DNA of 64,000 bases from Cupriavidus sp. MP-37. GTDB taxonomy: Bacteria; Pseudomonadota; Gammaproteobacteria; Burkholderiales; Burkholderiaceae. The translations under genes and the position numbers were made by a program. The notes below the pieces were generated by a model. That model was not told where the DNA came from. It saw only the letters and a program-made list of their open reading frames with translations, and ran no database searches. Where the stretch lies: positions 620,001 to 684,000 of the forward strand of contig NZ_CP085345.1 of assembly GCF_020618415.1 (NCBI RefSeq), in the 5' to 3' direction. Shown here one piece after another: positions 45,315-53,998 of this stretch (positions within the stretch are counted from its first letter, which is position 1; the number at the start of each line of letters is the position of its first letter).

Positions 45315-48300
45315 TTATTCGGGTACCAGTTCTGCGGCCGGCTGCGCTTGCCCATGCCGGTCCCGCTGGGCATCGACCGCATGGCCGGGCCGGATCCTGA
45401 ACCAGATGGCGTACATCGCCGGCAGGAACACCAGGGTCAGGATGGTCCCGGCAAGGGTTCCGCCGATCAGCGTGTAAGCGAGCGCGCCCCAGAACACCGA
45501 ATGGGTCAGCGGAATGAAGGCCAGGATCGCCGCCAGCGCGGTAAGGACCACCGGCCGCGCACGCTGGACAGTGGACTCTACAACAGCCGTGAACGGGTCC
45601 AGCCCTTGGTCCTTGTTGTGCTGGATCTGGCCGATCAGGATCAGCGTGTTGCGCATCAGGATGCCCGACAGCGCGATCAGGCCGACCAGCGCATTGATGC
45701 CAAACGGCTGGCCGAACAGAATCAGCGTCGGCACCACCCCGATCAGGCCCAGCGGGCTGGTCAGGAACACCATGACCATTGCCGGGATGGACCGCACCTG
45801 GAAGATCAGGATCAGCAGCGTCACCGCCAGCATGATCGGAAACAGCGGCAGCATGGCTTTCGTCGCCTTGTCCGATTCTTCGATGGCGCCGGCTTGCTCG
45901 ATGCGGTATCCGCCGGGCAGTTTCTCGATGATGGGCTGGAGCTGCTTGCTGATTGCCGCCGACACGTCGGGCGGTTGCAGGCCATCGGCAATATCACCGC
46001 GCACCGTGATGGTCGGCATGCGGTCGCGCCGGCGGATGATCGGCTCTTCCATGCGCACCTCGATCTTGCCGACCTGCGACAGCGGAATGCGTTGCCCGTT
46101 GGCACCGGCCAGCGTGAAGTCGCCAATCCTGGCCGGATCCAGCCGGAGGTCGCCGGCCGAGCGCGCGGTCACCTGCACGGTGCGGATGTCCTCGCGCACG
46201 GCCGTCACCGGAACGCCGTTGAGCAGGAACTGCAGTTGTTGCGCGACGGCGCTGGAGCTCAGCCCCACCGCCTGCAGGCGGTCCTGCTGCAAGGTGAAGT
46301 GCAGCGTCGGTACGCGCATCCCCCAATCGGTGTTGACGGTACGCATCATCGGGCTCTTGTCCATGACTTGCTGGACATCGGCCGCGATGCGGCGCAACGT
46401 CTGCGCATCCGGACCGGTCACGCGGTAGGCCACCGGGAACGGCGAATACGGACCGAACACGAGCTGCGTGACCCGTACGCGCGCCTCGGGGGCAAGACCG
46501 TCGGCAATGGCCTGGCGCAGGCGCTGCTTCAACGCGTCACGCGCTTGCTGGCTATCGGTGCGGATCACGATCTTGGCGAACGACGGATCGGGCAGTTCCG
46601 GCCCCATCGCCAGATAGAAGCGCGGCGCACCCTGGCCGATGTAAGCCGTCACGATCCCGGCTTCCTTCTGCCTGGCCAGCCACGCTTCGAGCTTCGCCGT
46701 GGCGGCGCTGGTCTGGTTGATCGAGGTGCCGTAGGGCATCTGCACTTCGACCAGCACCTCGGGTCGATCCGAGATCGGAAAGAACTGTTTCTTGACCACC
46801 GCCATGCCCAGGATGGCCACGACGAAAAGCCCGACCACCGAAGCCGCGACCAGCCATTTGCGCCCGATCACTCGCCCGAGCAGCGCACGGAAGCGGTTGT
46901 AGCGCGGGGTATCGTAGATCGCATCGTGACCGCCTTCGGCCTTCCTGAAGTCGGGCAGGAGCTTGACGCCCAGGTAGGGGGTGAACACCACCGCAACCAC
47001 CCAGGACGCGATCAACGCAATGCCGACGATCCAGAACATATTGCTGGTGTATTCCCCTGCGGTGGATCGGGCAAAGCCGTTGGGCATGAAGCCGACGGCG
47101 GTCACCAGCGTGCCCGACAGCATCGGCGCCGCGGTGTGGCTCCACGCATAGGCCGAAGCGGCTACGCGGCTGTAGCCCTCTTCCATCTTCACCACCATCA
47201 TTTCGATGGCGATGATGGCGTCGTCCACCAGCAGGCCCAACGCCAGAATCAAAGAACCGAGGGTGATGCGGTCGAAGTTCTTGCCGGTCGCGGCCATCGC
47301 CACGAACACCACCGCCAGCGTCAATGGCACCGCCGCGGCCACCACCAGGCCCGCGCGCCAGCCCATGCTGACGAAGCTGACCAGCATCACCACCAGCAGC
47401 GCAGCGAAGAACTTGAGCATGAACTCATCGACCGCAGCGCTGATGTTGACCGCCTGGTCGGTCACCTTGGTCAGGCTCATGCCGAGCGGCATTTCAGCGT
47501 TGATGGCACCAACCTCCTGGTCCAGCGCCTTGCCAAGGTCCAGCCCGTTCCAGCCTTCGCGCATCACAATGCCCAGCAGCAAGGCAGGCTGCCCGCCGTT
47601 GCGCACCATGAAGGTGGCCGGATCTTCATAGCCGCGCCTGACCGTGGCAATGTCCGACAGCTTCAACGTGCGGCCCTGCGATACCACCGGGGTATCGCGA
47701 ATCTTCTGCAGCTGGTCGAACGCGCCGTCCACACGGATGAAGACCTGCGGCCCTTTGGTCTCTACCGAGCCCGCGGCCGTCAGGGCATTCTGGCTGTTGA
47801 GCGCAGCAAACACGTCTTGCGGACTCACTCCCAACGTCGCCAGCCGGTCATGTGAAAACTCGACGTAGATGCGCTCCGACTGCTCGCCGATGATGTTGAC
47901 CTTCTTCACACCCGGCACATGCAGCAAGCGCTGGCGCAGGGTCTCCGCGTCACGTACCAGCACGCGTTGCGGCTCGCCCTGCGCCTTGAGCGCAAACAGG
48001 GCAAAGGTCACGTCGGCGTATTCATCGTTGACCATCGGCCCGATCACGCCGGGCGGAAGGTTGACCACCTCGTCGCTGACTTTCTTGCGCGCCTGGTAGA
48101 ACTCCTGCTGGACTTCGGACGGCGGCGTGCTGTCGAGCAGGGACAAGGTGGTAAAGGCCAGTCCCGGCCGGGTGAACGTTTCCGTGCGGTCGTACCAGCG
48201 CAGTTCCTGCAGGCGCTTCTCGATCTTCTCGGCCACCTGGTCCTGCATTTCCTGCGCGGTCGCGCCGGGCCACGCGGTGACGATGGTCATCACCTTGACG

Positions 48301-48437
48301 GTGAACGCCGGATCTTCCGCACGACCGAGCTTGAAGAAGGCAACGAGCCCGGCCAGCGAGATCAGGCAGATCAGGAACAGCGTGATGGCGCGCTCGCGCA
48401 CCGCGAGCGCCGACAGATTGAAGCGACCCGGGCTCAC
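45315..48437 (-). CDS. RND multidrug efflux pump, inner-membrane subunit
   Basis: This 1,040-residue proton-driven exporter of the AcrB/HAE-1-like superfamily has twelve transmembrane segments and two large periplasmic loops. The proton-relay aspartates are in LGLLVDDAIIAIEMMVVKMEEG (fourth segment), and the second half has the matching ALSGILMRNTLILIGQI. The start FNLSALAVRERAITLFLICLISLAGL matches the MexK/TriC-like branch. It is translationally coupled to the adaptor gene (ATGA overlap) and forms a tripartite pump with the outer-membrane factor at 50.3 kb. The substrate is unknown; biocides or solvents are typical. Confidence 0.93.
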   Translation of the reverse strand: MSPGRFNLSALAVRERAITLFLICLISLAGLVAFFKLGRAEDPAFTVKVMTIVTAWPGATAQEMQDQVAEKIEKRLQELRWYDRTETFTRPGLAFTTLSLLDSTPPSEVQQEFYQARKKVSDEVVNLPPGVIGPMVNDEYADVTFALFALKAQGEPQRVLVRDAETLRQRLLHVPGVKKVNIIGEQSERIYVEFSHDRLATLGVSPQDVFAALNSQNALTAAGSVETKGPQVFIRVDGAFDQLQKIRDTPVVSQGRTLKLSDIATVRRGYEDPATFMVRNGGQPALLLGIVMREGWNGLDLGKALDQEVGAINAEMPLGMSLTKVTDQAVNISAAVDEFMLKFFAALLVVMLVSFVSMGWRAGLVVAAAVPLTLAVVFVAMAATGKNFDRITLGSLILALGLLVDDAIIAIEMMVVKMEEGYSRVAASAYAWSHTAAPMLSGTLVTAVGFMPNGFARSTAGEYTSNMFWIVGIALIASWVVAVVFTPYLGVKLLPDFRKAEGGHDAIYDTPRYNRFRALLGRVIGRKWLVAASVVGLFVVAILGMAVVKKQFFPISDRPEVLVEVQMPYGTSINQTSAATAKLEAWLARQKEAGIVTAYIGQGAPRFYLAMGPELPDPSFAKIVIRTDSQQARDALKQRLRQAIADGLAPEARVRVTQLVFGPYSPFPVAYRVTGPDAQTLRRIAADVQQVMDKSPMMRTVNTDWGMRVPTLHFTLQQDRLQAVGLSSSAVAQQLQFLLNGVPVTAVREDIRTVQVTARSAGDLRLDPARIGDFTLAGANGQRIPLSQVGKIEVRMEEPIIRRRDRMPTITVRGDIADGLQPPDVSAAISKQLQPIIEKLPGGYRIEQAGAIEESDKATKAMLPLFPIMLAVTLLILIFQVRSIPAMVMVFLTSPLGLIGVVPTLILFGQPFGINALVGLIALSGILMRNTLILIGQIQHNKDQGLDPFTAVVESTVQRARPVVLTALAAILAFIPLTHSVFWGALAYTLIGGTLAGTILTLVFLPAMYAIWFRIRPGHAVDAQRDRHGQAQPAAELVPE

Positions 48438-49549
48438 AGGCGCACCCCCGCGATGGCAGCATCGGCGCCCTCACGCGCCACGCGGACTTGCTGTCCTTCC
48501 CGCAGCAGCTGTGCGCCAAGCGCGACGATGCGGTCGCCTTGCCTGACCTGGCCCGCAACCCGGGCGCCTTCGTCGCCGAGGTGCACGATGGTGACCGACC
48601 GCCACGACACCCTGGCCGGATCTCCGTGGATGACCCACACGCCGGGGCCCTTGCCGGCATCGAACACGGCGCCCAGGGGCACCTGCAGATCGCCTTGTGC
48701 CGTGGCCAACCGCTCGGGAATCTGGATCGTCACGGTGGCGCCGAGCGGCGCATTGGCCAGCGCCCCCTCCAGCACATAGCGCGCTTCATACGTGCGGGTC
48801 AGCCGATCGGCGGCATCTGACAATTGCCGCAGCCTGGCGGGCACGCCCGCGCCGTCCCCACCGAAAAGCGTCGCCTGTGCGGCCGACCCGATTGCGGGCC
48901 GCAACGTTTCCGGCAACTGGACCACTGCTTCGCGGCGGCCAGCGTGAGCCAGGCGCACAACCGCCTGCCCGGCGTTGACGACCTGGCCGGGCTCTGCCAG
49001 CGTTTCCATCACTACGCCATCGCCATCTGCAACGAGCTCCGCGTAGCGGCTGGCGTTACGCGCGACGTCAGCCTGCGCTTGCGCCGCGCTCAACTGGGCC
49101 CTGGCCGCGTCCGCCGCAGCCTTGGCCTGGTCATAGGCCGAGGCGGAAATCGCGCCCGTGCCGCGCAGATCGCGGTAGCGCGCTTCGTCTTCCGCCGTCT
49201 GTTGCGCGCGCGCCCGTGCCGCGCTTACCGCTTCTTGCTGGGCATGCGCAGCCAGCTTCAGATCGGCAGGGTCGATGCGCATCAGCGGCTGTCCGCGCCT
49301 GACGCTTTGCCCCGAATCCACAAGCCGTTCCAGCACCTTGCCGGACACGCGGAAGCCGAGGTCGCTCTGCACCCGGGCCGCGACCACGCCGGTGAACGAA
49401 CGCGAGGCGGAAGGGGCCGGCTGGACCAGCGCGGCGCGCACCAACGGCGCCTCGGTGCGCGGATCGGCGGGGGCCTTTGCGCCGCAGGCGCTCAATGCGA
49501 GCGGTAGCGCACAAATAACGGCAGGGAAAACAAAGCGGCGCGAAAGCAT
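48434..49549 (-). CDS. RND efflux periplasmic adaptor (membrane fusion lipoprotein)
   Basis: This 371-residue adaptor joins the RND pump to the outer-membrane channel. A lipobox LSAC is at about residues 19-22 and the lipoyl half-motif is split by a helical hairpin (LERLVDSGQSVRRGQPLMRID, later ETLAEPGQVVNAGQAVVRLA). The Ala-rich hairpin from about 100 to 165 is the channel-docking part. The promoter region contains an inverted repeat shared with the channel gene on the far side of tetR, so both are probably repressed together. Confidence 0.92.
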   Translation of the reverse strand: MLSRRFVFPAVICALPLALSACGAKAPADPRTEAPLVRAALVQPAPSASRSFTGVVAARVQSDLGFRVSGKVLERLVDSGQSVRRGQPLMRIDPADLKLAAHAQQEAVSAARARAQQTAEDEARYRDLRGTGAISASAYDQAKAAADAARAQLSAAQAQADVARNASRYAELVADGDGVVMETLAEPGQVVNAGQAVVRLAHAGRREAVVQLPETLRPAIGSAAQATLFGGDGAGVPARLRQLSDAADRLTRTYEARYVLEGALANAPLGATVTIQIPERLATAQGDLQVPLGAVFDAGKGPGVWVIHGDPARVSWRSVTIVHLGDEGARVAGQVRQGDRIVALGAQLLREGQQVRVAREGADAAIAGVRL

Positions 49550-49593
49550 GACAGCCCCATCGACAGGATGATCTGGGCTTTCATTCTGGTTCT

Positions 49594-49619
49594 TGTGACC
49601 AATTTAGTCAATGGTCACA
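49594..49619. promoter_or_regulatory. TetR operator in front of the RND adaptor gene
   Basis: TGTGACCA and TGGTCACA form perfect 8-base inverted arms separated by ten bases, 45-70 bases upstream of the adaptor start. The left arm, with its preceding T, is repeated exactly in the second operator at 50291. Confidence 0.7.
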
Positions 49620-49636
49620 TTAAAGAAATTGACGCT

Positions 49637-50251
49637 TCACGGGGACAGACTGCGCAGCACCAGACTTGATAGCAGCGCCGGAGCGCTTTCCGTGTAGTCA
49701 AGGTTGTGCTGCAGAAGCAGCGGATTGAGGTACGGCCGCATGACGAGGTAGATCGCCATCGTGGCTTCGTCCAGCGGCGTCTTGCGCTCGAAGTCCCCGG
49801 CCTCCCGGCCTTCCTGCAGCACCTCGCGCAGCAGCTGCTGGATGCGTTGTTCGTAGGCAAGCACCGCTGGCCAGCGTTCAGTCGCTGCCGAGGTCGCAAT
49901 CTCGTACAGCTTGCGGTCCTGGGAGAACAGCCTGAGGTGTGCCTCCATCGCGGCCTTGAACATGCGCCGCAGCTTTTCCGGCGGCGACTGGGCCTCGGCC
50001 AGGGCAGCGCTGACGTCGGCCTCGATCCCGCGCAGGCAGTTGGTGCAGATCATCTCGCCAATGGCCTGCTTGGACTCGAAGAACTTGTAGATATAGGCCT
50101 TGGAGAAACCGATGGCCCGGGCCAGGTCGGTCACGGCGGTCTTCTCGTAGCCGTAGCGGCTGAAGTGCTCGGTGGCGGCGGCAACGATCTGGTCGCGCAC
50201 GTCGTGGTCCGCGGGGCCGCGGGCGGGAACGGGATTAGGCGTGGTCTTCAT
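49637..50251 (-). CDS. TetR-family repressor of the RND efflux system
   Basis: This 204-residue TetR protein has the DNA-binding region AATEHFSRYGYEKTAVTDLARAIGFSKAYIYKFFESKQAI at about residues 25-65. It lies between the adaptor/pump operon and the outer-membrane channel gene, and related inverted repeats containing TTGTGACCA lie on both sides, so it most likely represses all three pump genes and itself. The ATG at 50251 (MKTTPNP) is chosen; the frame is open 30 codons further, but that would run through the operator. Confidence 0.88.
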   Translation of the reverse strand: MKTTPNPVPARGPADHDVRDQIVAAATEHFSRYGYEKTAVTDLARAIGFSKAYIYKFFESKQAIGEMICTNCLRGIEADVSAALAEAQSPPEKLRRMFKAAMEAHLRLFSQDRKLYEIATSAATERWPAVLAYEQRIQQLLREVLQEGREAGDFERKTPLDEATMAIYLVMRPYLNPLLLQHNLDYTESAPALLSSLVLRSLSP

Positions 50252-50290
50252 GGGCTCCAGCTTACGCGAGTCGCGATAGGCGAACAACTT

Positions 50291-50314
50291 GTGACCATTT
50301 TGTACTATAGTCAC
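50291..50314. promoter_or_regulatory. TetR operator between tetR and the outer-membrane channel gene
   Basis: GTGAC and GTCAC arms lie 14 bases apart; the preceding TTGTGACCA is identical to that of the operator at 49594. The site sits in the divergent promoter, 26-49 bases before the channel gene start. Confidence 0.6.
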
Positions 50315-50339
50315 TAAAACTTTCGATGGAAGAGCCTCC

Positions 50340-51800
50340 ATGTTGCCAAAACACTCCTTCGCGGCGCTCGCCGTTGCCTGCCTGGCAACCGGATGCGCCG
50401 TCGGACCGGACTATGTCAAGCCCGATGTGCCGGTTCCGGAACAATTCCACGGCCGGGCGGCCGTGGAGCGGCGCCCCGCCGACGCTGCAGCCGACTTGTC
50501 CGCATGGTGGGCCGGCTTTGGTGATCCGCAACTCGCGCGGTTCGTGCAACGGGCGCTCGAACAGAACCTGGATCTTGCACAAGCCTTCGCCCGGGTCACG
50601 CAAGCGCGTGCCGGGCTGGGCATGGCCAATGCCGCATTGCTGCCCTCCGGCAATGTCACGGGCCAGGCCGCCCGCGCATACCAGTCCGTCGAGACGCCGT
50701 TGGGCCGCGTCTTGAATTCAAGCCCAGGCTTTGACCGCTACGGCAACGCGTTCGAGGCCAACGTCAACGTGGGCTGGGAGCTGGATGTATTCGGCGGCCT
50801 GCGCCGCGGCCGCGAGGCAGCACTGGCCGACTACCAGGCTTCCGAGGCCGGGGCGGTCGCCACGCGGCTGGCCGTGGCAGCACAGGCTGCCGATATCTAC
50901 ATCACCATCCGCGGGCTGCAGGCACGCCTGAAGGTGGCCCGCCATCAGGTGCAGACGCAACGGGAATTGCTCTCCACCATCAACCTGCTGTACGGCAAGG
51001 GACTGGCGGCCGAGCTTCAAGTCCGGCAGGCCGAGGGCGCGCTCGCCCAGGTGCGCGCGTCCATCCCCCCGCTCGAGGCCGGCCTCGATGCGGCGATGAA
51101 CGCGCTGGACGTGATGCTGGGCGCGCTGCCAGGGACCCACCGGGCGGAACTTGAACAAGCCGCAGACATCCCGGCCGCGCCGCAAATTGCCATCGGTGGA
51201 GCGCCGGGCGAATTGCTGAGGCGCCGCCCCGACCTGATCGTCGCCGAGCGCCGCCTTGCGGGTGCCAACGCGCGCATCGGCGTCGCCATTGCCGAGTACT
51301 ACCCGAAGTTTTCGCTCAGCGGGCTGATCGGCAGCGCCACATCCCTGGGAGCCGGCAGTCTGCTCAGCGGCGGCGCCAGTCAGTTTGCGGGCGTGCTGGG
51401 TCTGCGCTGGCGCCTGTTCGACTTCGGCCGTATCAACGCGCAAATCGACCAGGCCAAGGGTCAAGAGGCCGAGATGCTTGCCGCGTACCGGCTCGCCGTG
51501 CTGCGCGCCACCGAAGATGTGGAAAACGCCTTCTCTGCCCTGGTCAAGCGCGAGGAGCAGACGGCCATGCTCACGCAGGGTGTGGACTCGCTCGGCCGCG
51601 CACGCAATGCTTCGTTTGCTGCGTATCAGAAAGGCGTCGTCAGCCTGATTGAAGTCCTGCAAGCCGATGAAAACCTGTTGCGCGCATCGGACGCGCGCGC
51701 CCAGGCGCAAACCGAATCCGCCCGCGCTGCGGTCGCGGCCTTCAAGGCGCTGGGCGGCGGCTGGCAGCCCGACGAATCGAGGGCCGTTGCAAGCAGATAG
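50340..51800 (+). CDS. RND efflux outer-membrane lipoprotein (NodT/OprM family)
   Basis: This 486-residue trimeric outer-membrane channel subunit has lipobox ATGC at about residues 16-19, followed by AVGPDYVKPDVPVPEQF, the usual NodT-family start. Two OEP repeats contain long helices (LEQNLDLAQAFARVTQARAGLGMANAALLPSG, and later ELLRRRPDLIVAERRLAGANARIGVAIAEYYPKFSL). It completes the tripartite pump whose other parts are encoded on the opposite strand behind the shared TetR gene. Confidence 0.93.
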   Translation: MLPKHSFAALAVACLATGCAVGPDYVKPDVPVPEQFHGRAAVERRPADAAADLSAWWAGFGDPQLARFVQRALEQNLDLAQAFARVTQARAGLGMANAALLPSGNVTGQAARAYQSVETPLGRVLNSSPGFDRYGNAFEANVNVGWELDVFGGLRRGREAALADYQASEAGAVATRLAVAAQAADIYITIRGLQARLKVARHQVQTQRELLSTINLLYGKGLAAELQVRQAEGALAQVRASIPPLEAGLDAAMNALDVMLGALPGTHRAELEQAADIPAAPQIAIGGAPGELLRRRPDLIVAERRLAGANARIGVAIAEYYPKFSLSGLIGSATSLGAGSLLSGGASQFAGVLGLRWRLFDFGRINAQIDQAKGQEAEMLAAYRLAVLRATEDVENAFSALVKREEQTAMLTQGVDSLGRARNASFAAYQKGVVSLIEVLQADENLLRASDARAQAQTESARAAVAAFKALGGGWQPDESRAVASR

Positions 51801-51812
51801 CCATCCCGCGAC

Positions 51813-52799
51813 TCAGTTCAGCGTCGCCCCCGCCTGCTTGACGATGCGCGCATGCTTGTCCAGCTCGCTTTTGAAGAAAGGCACCGCCGCCTCAGCGCCG
51901 GTGGCGGTCACCACCAATCCTTGCGCCGCCAGTTGCGCCTGCACCTCGCGCTCCCGCAGCGTGGCCTGGATCTTCGCCTGCAGGTCCTGCACTTCCGGCT
52001 TCGGCATGCCCGCGGGACCGACGATGGCCAGCCAGGCGTCGAAGCTGTAGCGCGGCACGCCGGATTCCGCCAGTGTTGGCACCTCGGGCAGCGCCGGCAC
52101 CCGCTGCGCGGTGGAAACCGCGATCGCCCGCAGCTTGCCCGCCTTGATCAGCGGCAGCACCGCCTGCACCGTCAGGAAGCCCATCTGCACCTGGCCGCCG
52201 ACCAGGTCGGTGGTGTAATTGCCGGCGCCCTTGTACGGCACGTGGCGGATGTCGACCTTCGCCTCGCTGGCGAAGAGCTGGCCCGCCAGGTGCAGCACCG
52301 TGCCATTGCCCGACGAGCCGTAGTTCAGCTCGCCCGGTTTCGACTTCAGCAGCGCGAGCAGCTCCCTGGTGTTGTGCGCGCTTACCGCGGGATTCACCAC
52401 CAGCACCAGCGGCAGCGTGCCGATCACGGTGATTGGCGTGATGTCCTGCAACGTGTCATATGGCAGGCTTTTGTAGATGAACGGGTTGATGACGTGGTTC
52501 GACGAGATCAGTCCCAGCGTCGACCCGTCTTTCGGCGCCCTGACGATCTGCTGGGTGCCCGGCACGCCGCCGGCGCCGGCGATATTCTCGACCACCACCG
52601 ACTGCCCCAGCTGCCTGCCCAGCGGCTGGCTCAGCGCGCGGGCCACGGCGTCGGCCTGCGAGCCCGGCTGGGTCGGCACGATCAGCCTGAGCGGCCTGGC
52701 GTCCTGCGCATGGACCGGAACGGCCTGGCCGCCCAGTGCCGCCAATGTGCTCAGGGCCGCCAGCGCCTTGCACGCCTGTCGAAACAGCGAGGTCTGCAT
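51813..52799 (-). CDS. Bug/TctC-family periplasmic solute-binding protein
   Basis: This 328-residue Bug receptor has a signal peptide ending near PVHAQD. The binding motif is LRLIVPTQPGSQADAVARAL, slightly divergent from the usual PGG form. IRHVPYKGAGNYTTDLVGGQVQMGFL completes the signature. The ATG at 52799 precedes the signal peptide; a frame open upstream has no such start. It is preceded on the same strand by a LysR gene, with an aconitase-like enzyme divergent from that, so the three may serve one carboxylate pathway. Confidence 0.88.
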   Translation of the reverse strand: MQTSLFRQACKALAALSTLAALGGQAVPVHAQDARPLRLIVPTQPGSQADAVARALSQPLGRQLGQSVVVENIAGAGGVPGTQQIVRAPKDGSTLGLISSNHVINPFIYKSLPYDTLQDITPITVIGTLPLVLVVNPAVSAHNTRELLALLKSKPGELNYGSSGNGTVLHLAGQLFASEAKVDIRHVPYKGAGNYTTDLVGGQVQMGFLTVQAVLPLIKAGKLRAIAVSTAQRVPALPEVPTLAESGVPRYSFDAWLAIVGPAGMPKPEVQDLQAKIQATLREREVQAQLAAQGLVVTATGAEAAVPFFKSELDKHARIVKQAGATLN

Positions 52800-52903
52800 G
52801 TCTTGTCTCCGTGGGTCGAATCGCACCGTGGACGGTGGCTTTGGCACGGAGTGTAGGGTTGCGGCGCCGCGTGGCCGAGTGCTAATCCGCTGGACCGGGT
52901 ATC

Positions 52904-53815
52904 TCAGCCCGGCATAGCTTCGGCTCCGCCCGTCGGCTGCAGCGCCGCGATCATGGCGGCGATCGCCCGCAGCCGTGGCTGCTTGTACGGGGCATAGATG
53001 CGCAACTGGCGCTGGCGCCACGGTTCATCCAGCGGCACGCGGACAAAGCGCCGCGTTCCCGCATAGGCAGCGCCGGCACTGGCCGGCAGCACCGCGATGC
53101 CCAGCCCCGCCTCCACCATGCGGCACGCGGCCTCGAAACTGGAAACGGCCACGCCCTGGTTGAACGGCAGGCGCAGGTTGGCCGCCTGCTCGCGCAGGTC
53201 CTGGTCCAGCGCGCCGCCCGGCTGCACAACCACCAGCGGATGCGCCAGCACCTCGGCATAGCGGATGCGCTTGCGCCGGGCCAGCGCGTGCGACGACGAC
53301 ACCACCACATTGAGCGGATCGCTGGCAAAGGCCCACGATTCCAGTCCGCCCGGCGTCTTGGCCGCGACCCCGATGCCGACGTCGGCCCGGTCATCGAGGC
53401 AGGCACGCAGGGTTTCGGCGGTGGAGCGCTCGTACAGCGCAATCTCGACCAGCGGATGCGCCGCCTTGAACGCATGCAGGCGCTCGGGCAGGAAGCCGAT
53501 GATGGCCGAGGGGCTGGCCGACACCCGCACCACGCCGGCGACCCGGTCGCCAAGGTCCTGCACCTCGCGCGCAAAGCTGGCGATATCCTCGTTCAGCTTG
53601 CGCCCCAGTTCCAGCGCGCGCGCGCCGGCATCGGTCAGCACCACGCCGGCGGGCGAGCGCACGAACAGCACCACCCCCAGGCTGCGCTCCAGTTCGGCGA
53701 TGCGCCGGCTCAGCGCCGACTGAGCAATATGCTCGGTTTCTGCCGCGCGCTTGATCGAGCCTTCGCGGGCCGCAGCGAGGAACAGCTGGATGTTGACGGG
53801 ATCGATGCGGTGCAT
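52904..53815 (-). CDS. LysR-family regulator divergent from an aconitase-family gene
   Basis: This 303-residue LysR protein has the DNA-binding region FLAAAREGSIKRAAETEHIAQSALSRRIAELERSLG at residues 12-47. Its effector domain includes VRVSASPSAIIGFLPERLHAF. It is divergent from the swivel-first aconitase gene and upstream of the Bug receptor gene. A TATC-N9-GATA site lies in the divergent promoter. A tricarboxylate or related acid is a plausible effector, but this is only context. Confidence 0.88.
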   Translation of the reverse strand: MHRIDPVNIQLFLAAAREGSIKRAAETEHIAQSALSRRIAELERSLGVVLFVRSPAGVVLTDAGARALELGRKLNEDIASFAREVQDLGDRVAGVVRVSASPSAIIGFLPERLHAFKAAHPLVEIALYERSTAETLRACLDDRADVGIGVAAKTPGGLESWAFASDPLNVVVSSSHALARRKRIRYAEVLAHPLVVVQPGGALDQDLREQAANLRLPFNQGVAVSSFEAACRMVEAGLGIAVLPASAGAAYAGTRRFVRVPLDEPWRQRQLRIYAPYKQPRLRAIAAMIAALQPTGGAEAMPG

Positions 53816-53903
53816 GGGTCAGTCGCCCGGGTGGGCAGGCCGGAATGTCGCCCGATACTAACCTTGCCGCGGGCACCGCGCATGGCCTCAGTGTTTACCC
53901 TGA

Positions 53904-53920
53904 TATCTCTGGCGCAGATA
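53904..53920. promoter_or_regulatory. Candidate LysR-binding site (TATC-N9-GATA)
   Basis: TATCTCTGGCGCAGATA contains an ATC-N9-GAT LysR box in the divergent region, about 80-95 bases before the aconitase-family start and 90 bases from the lysR start. Confidence 0.5.
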
Positions 53921-53998
53921 GCCGCGATGCCGCATCAGCGCTTCATGCGCGCGCGCCAGGGCCGGTAGAGTTGCGCCGACATGCCATCGGAGACCTGC

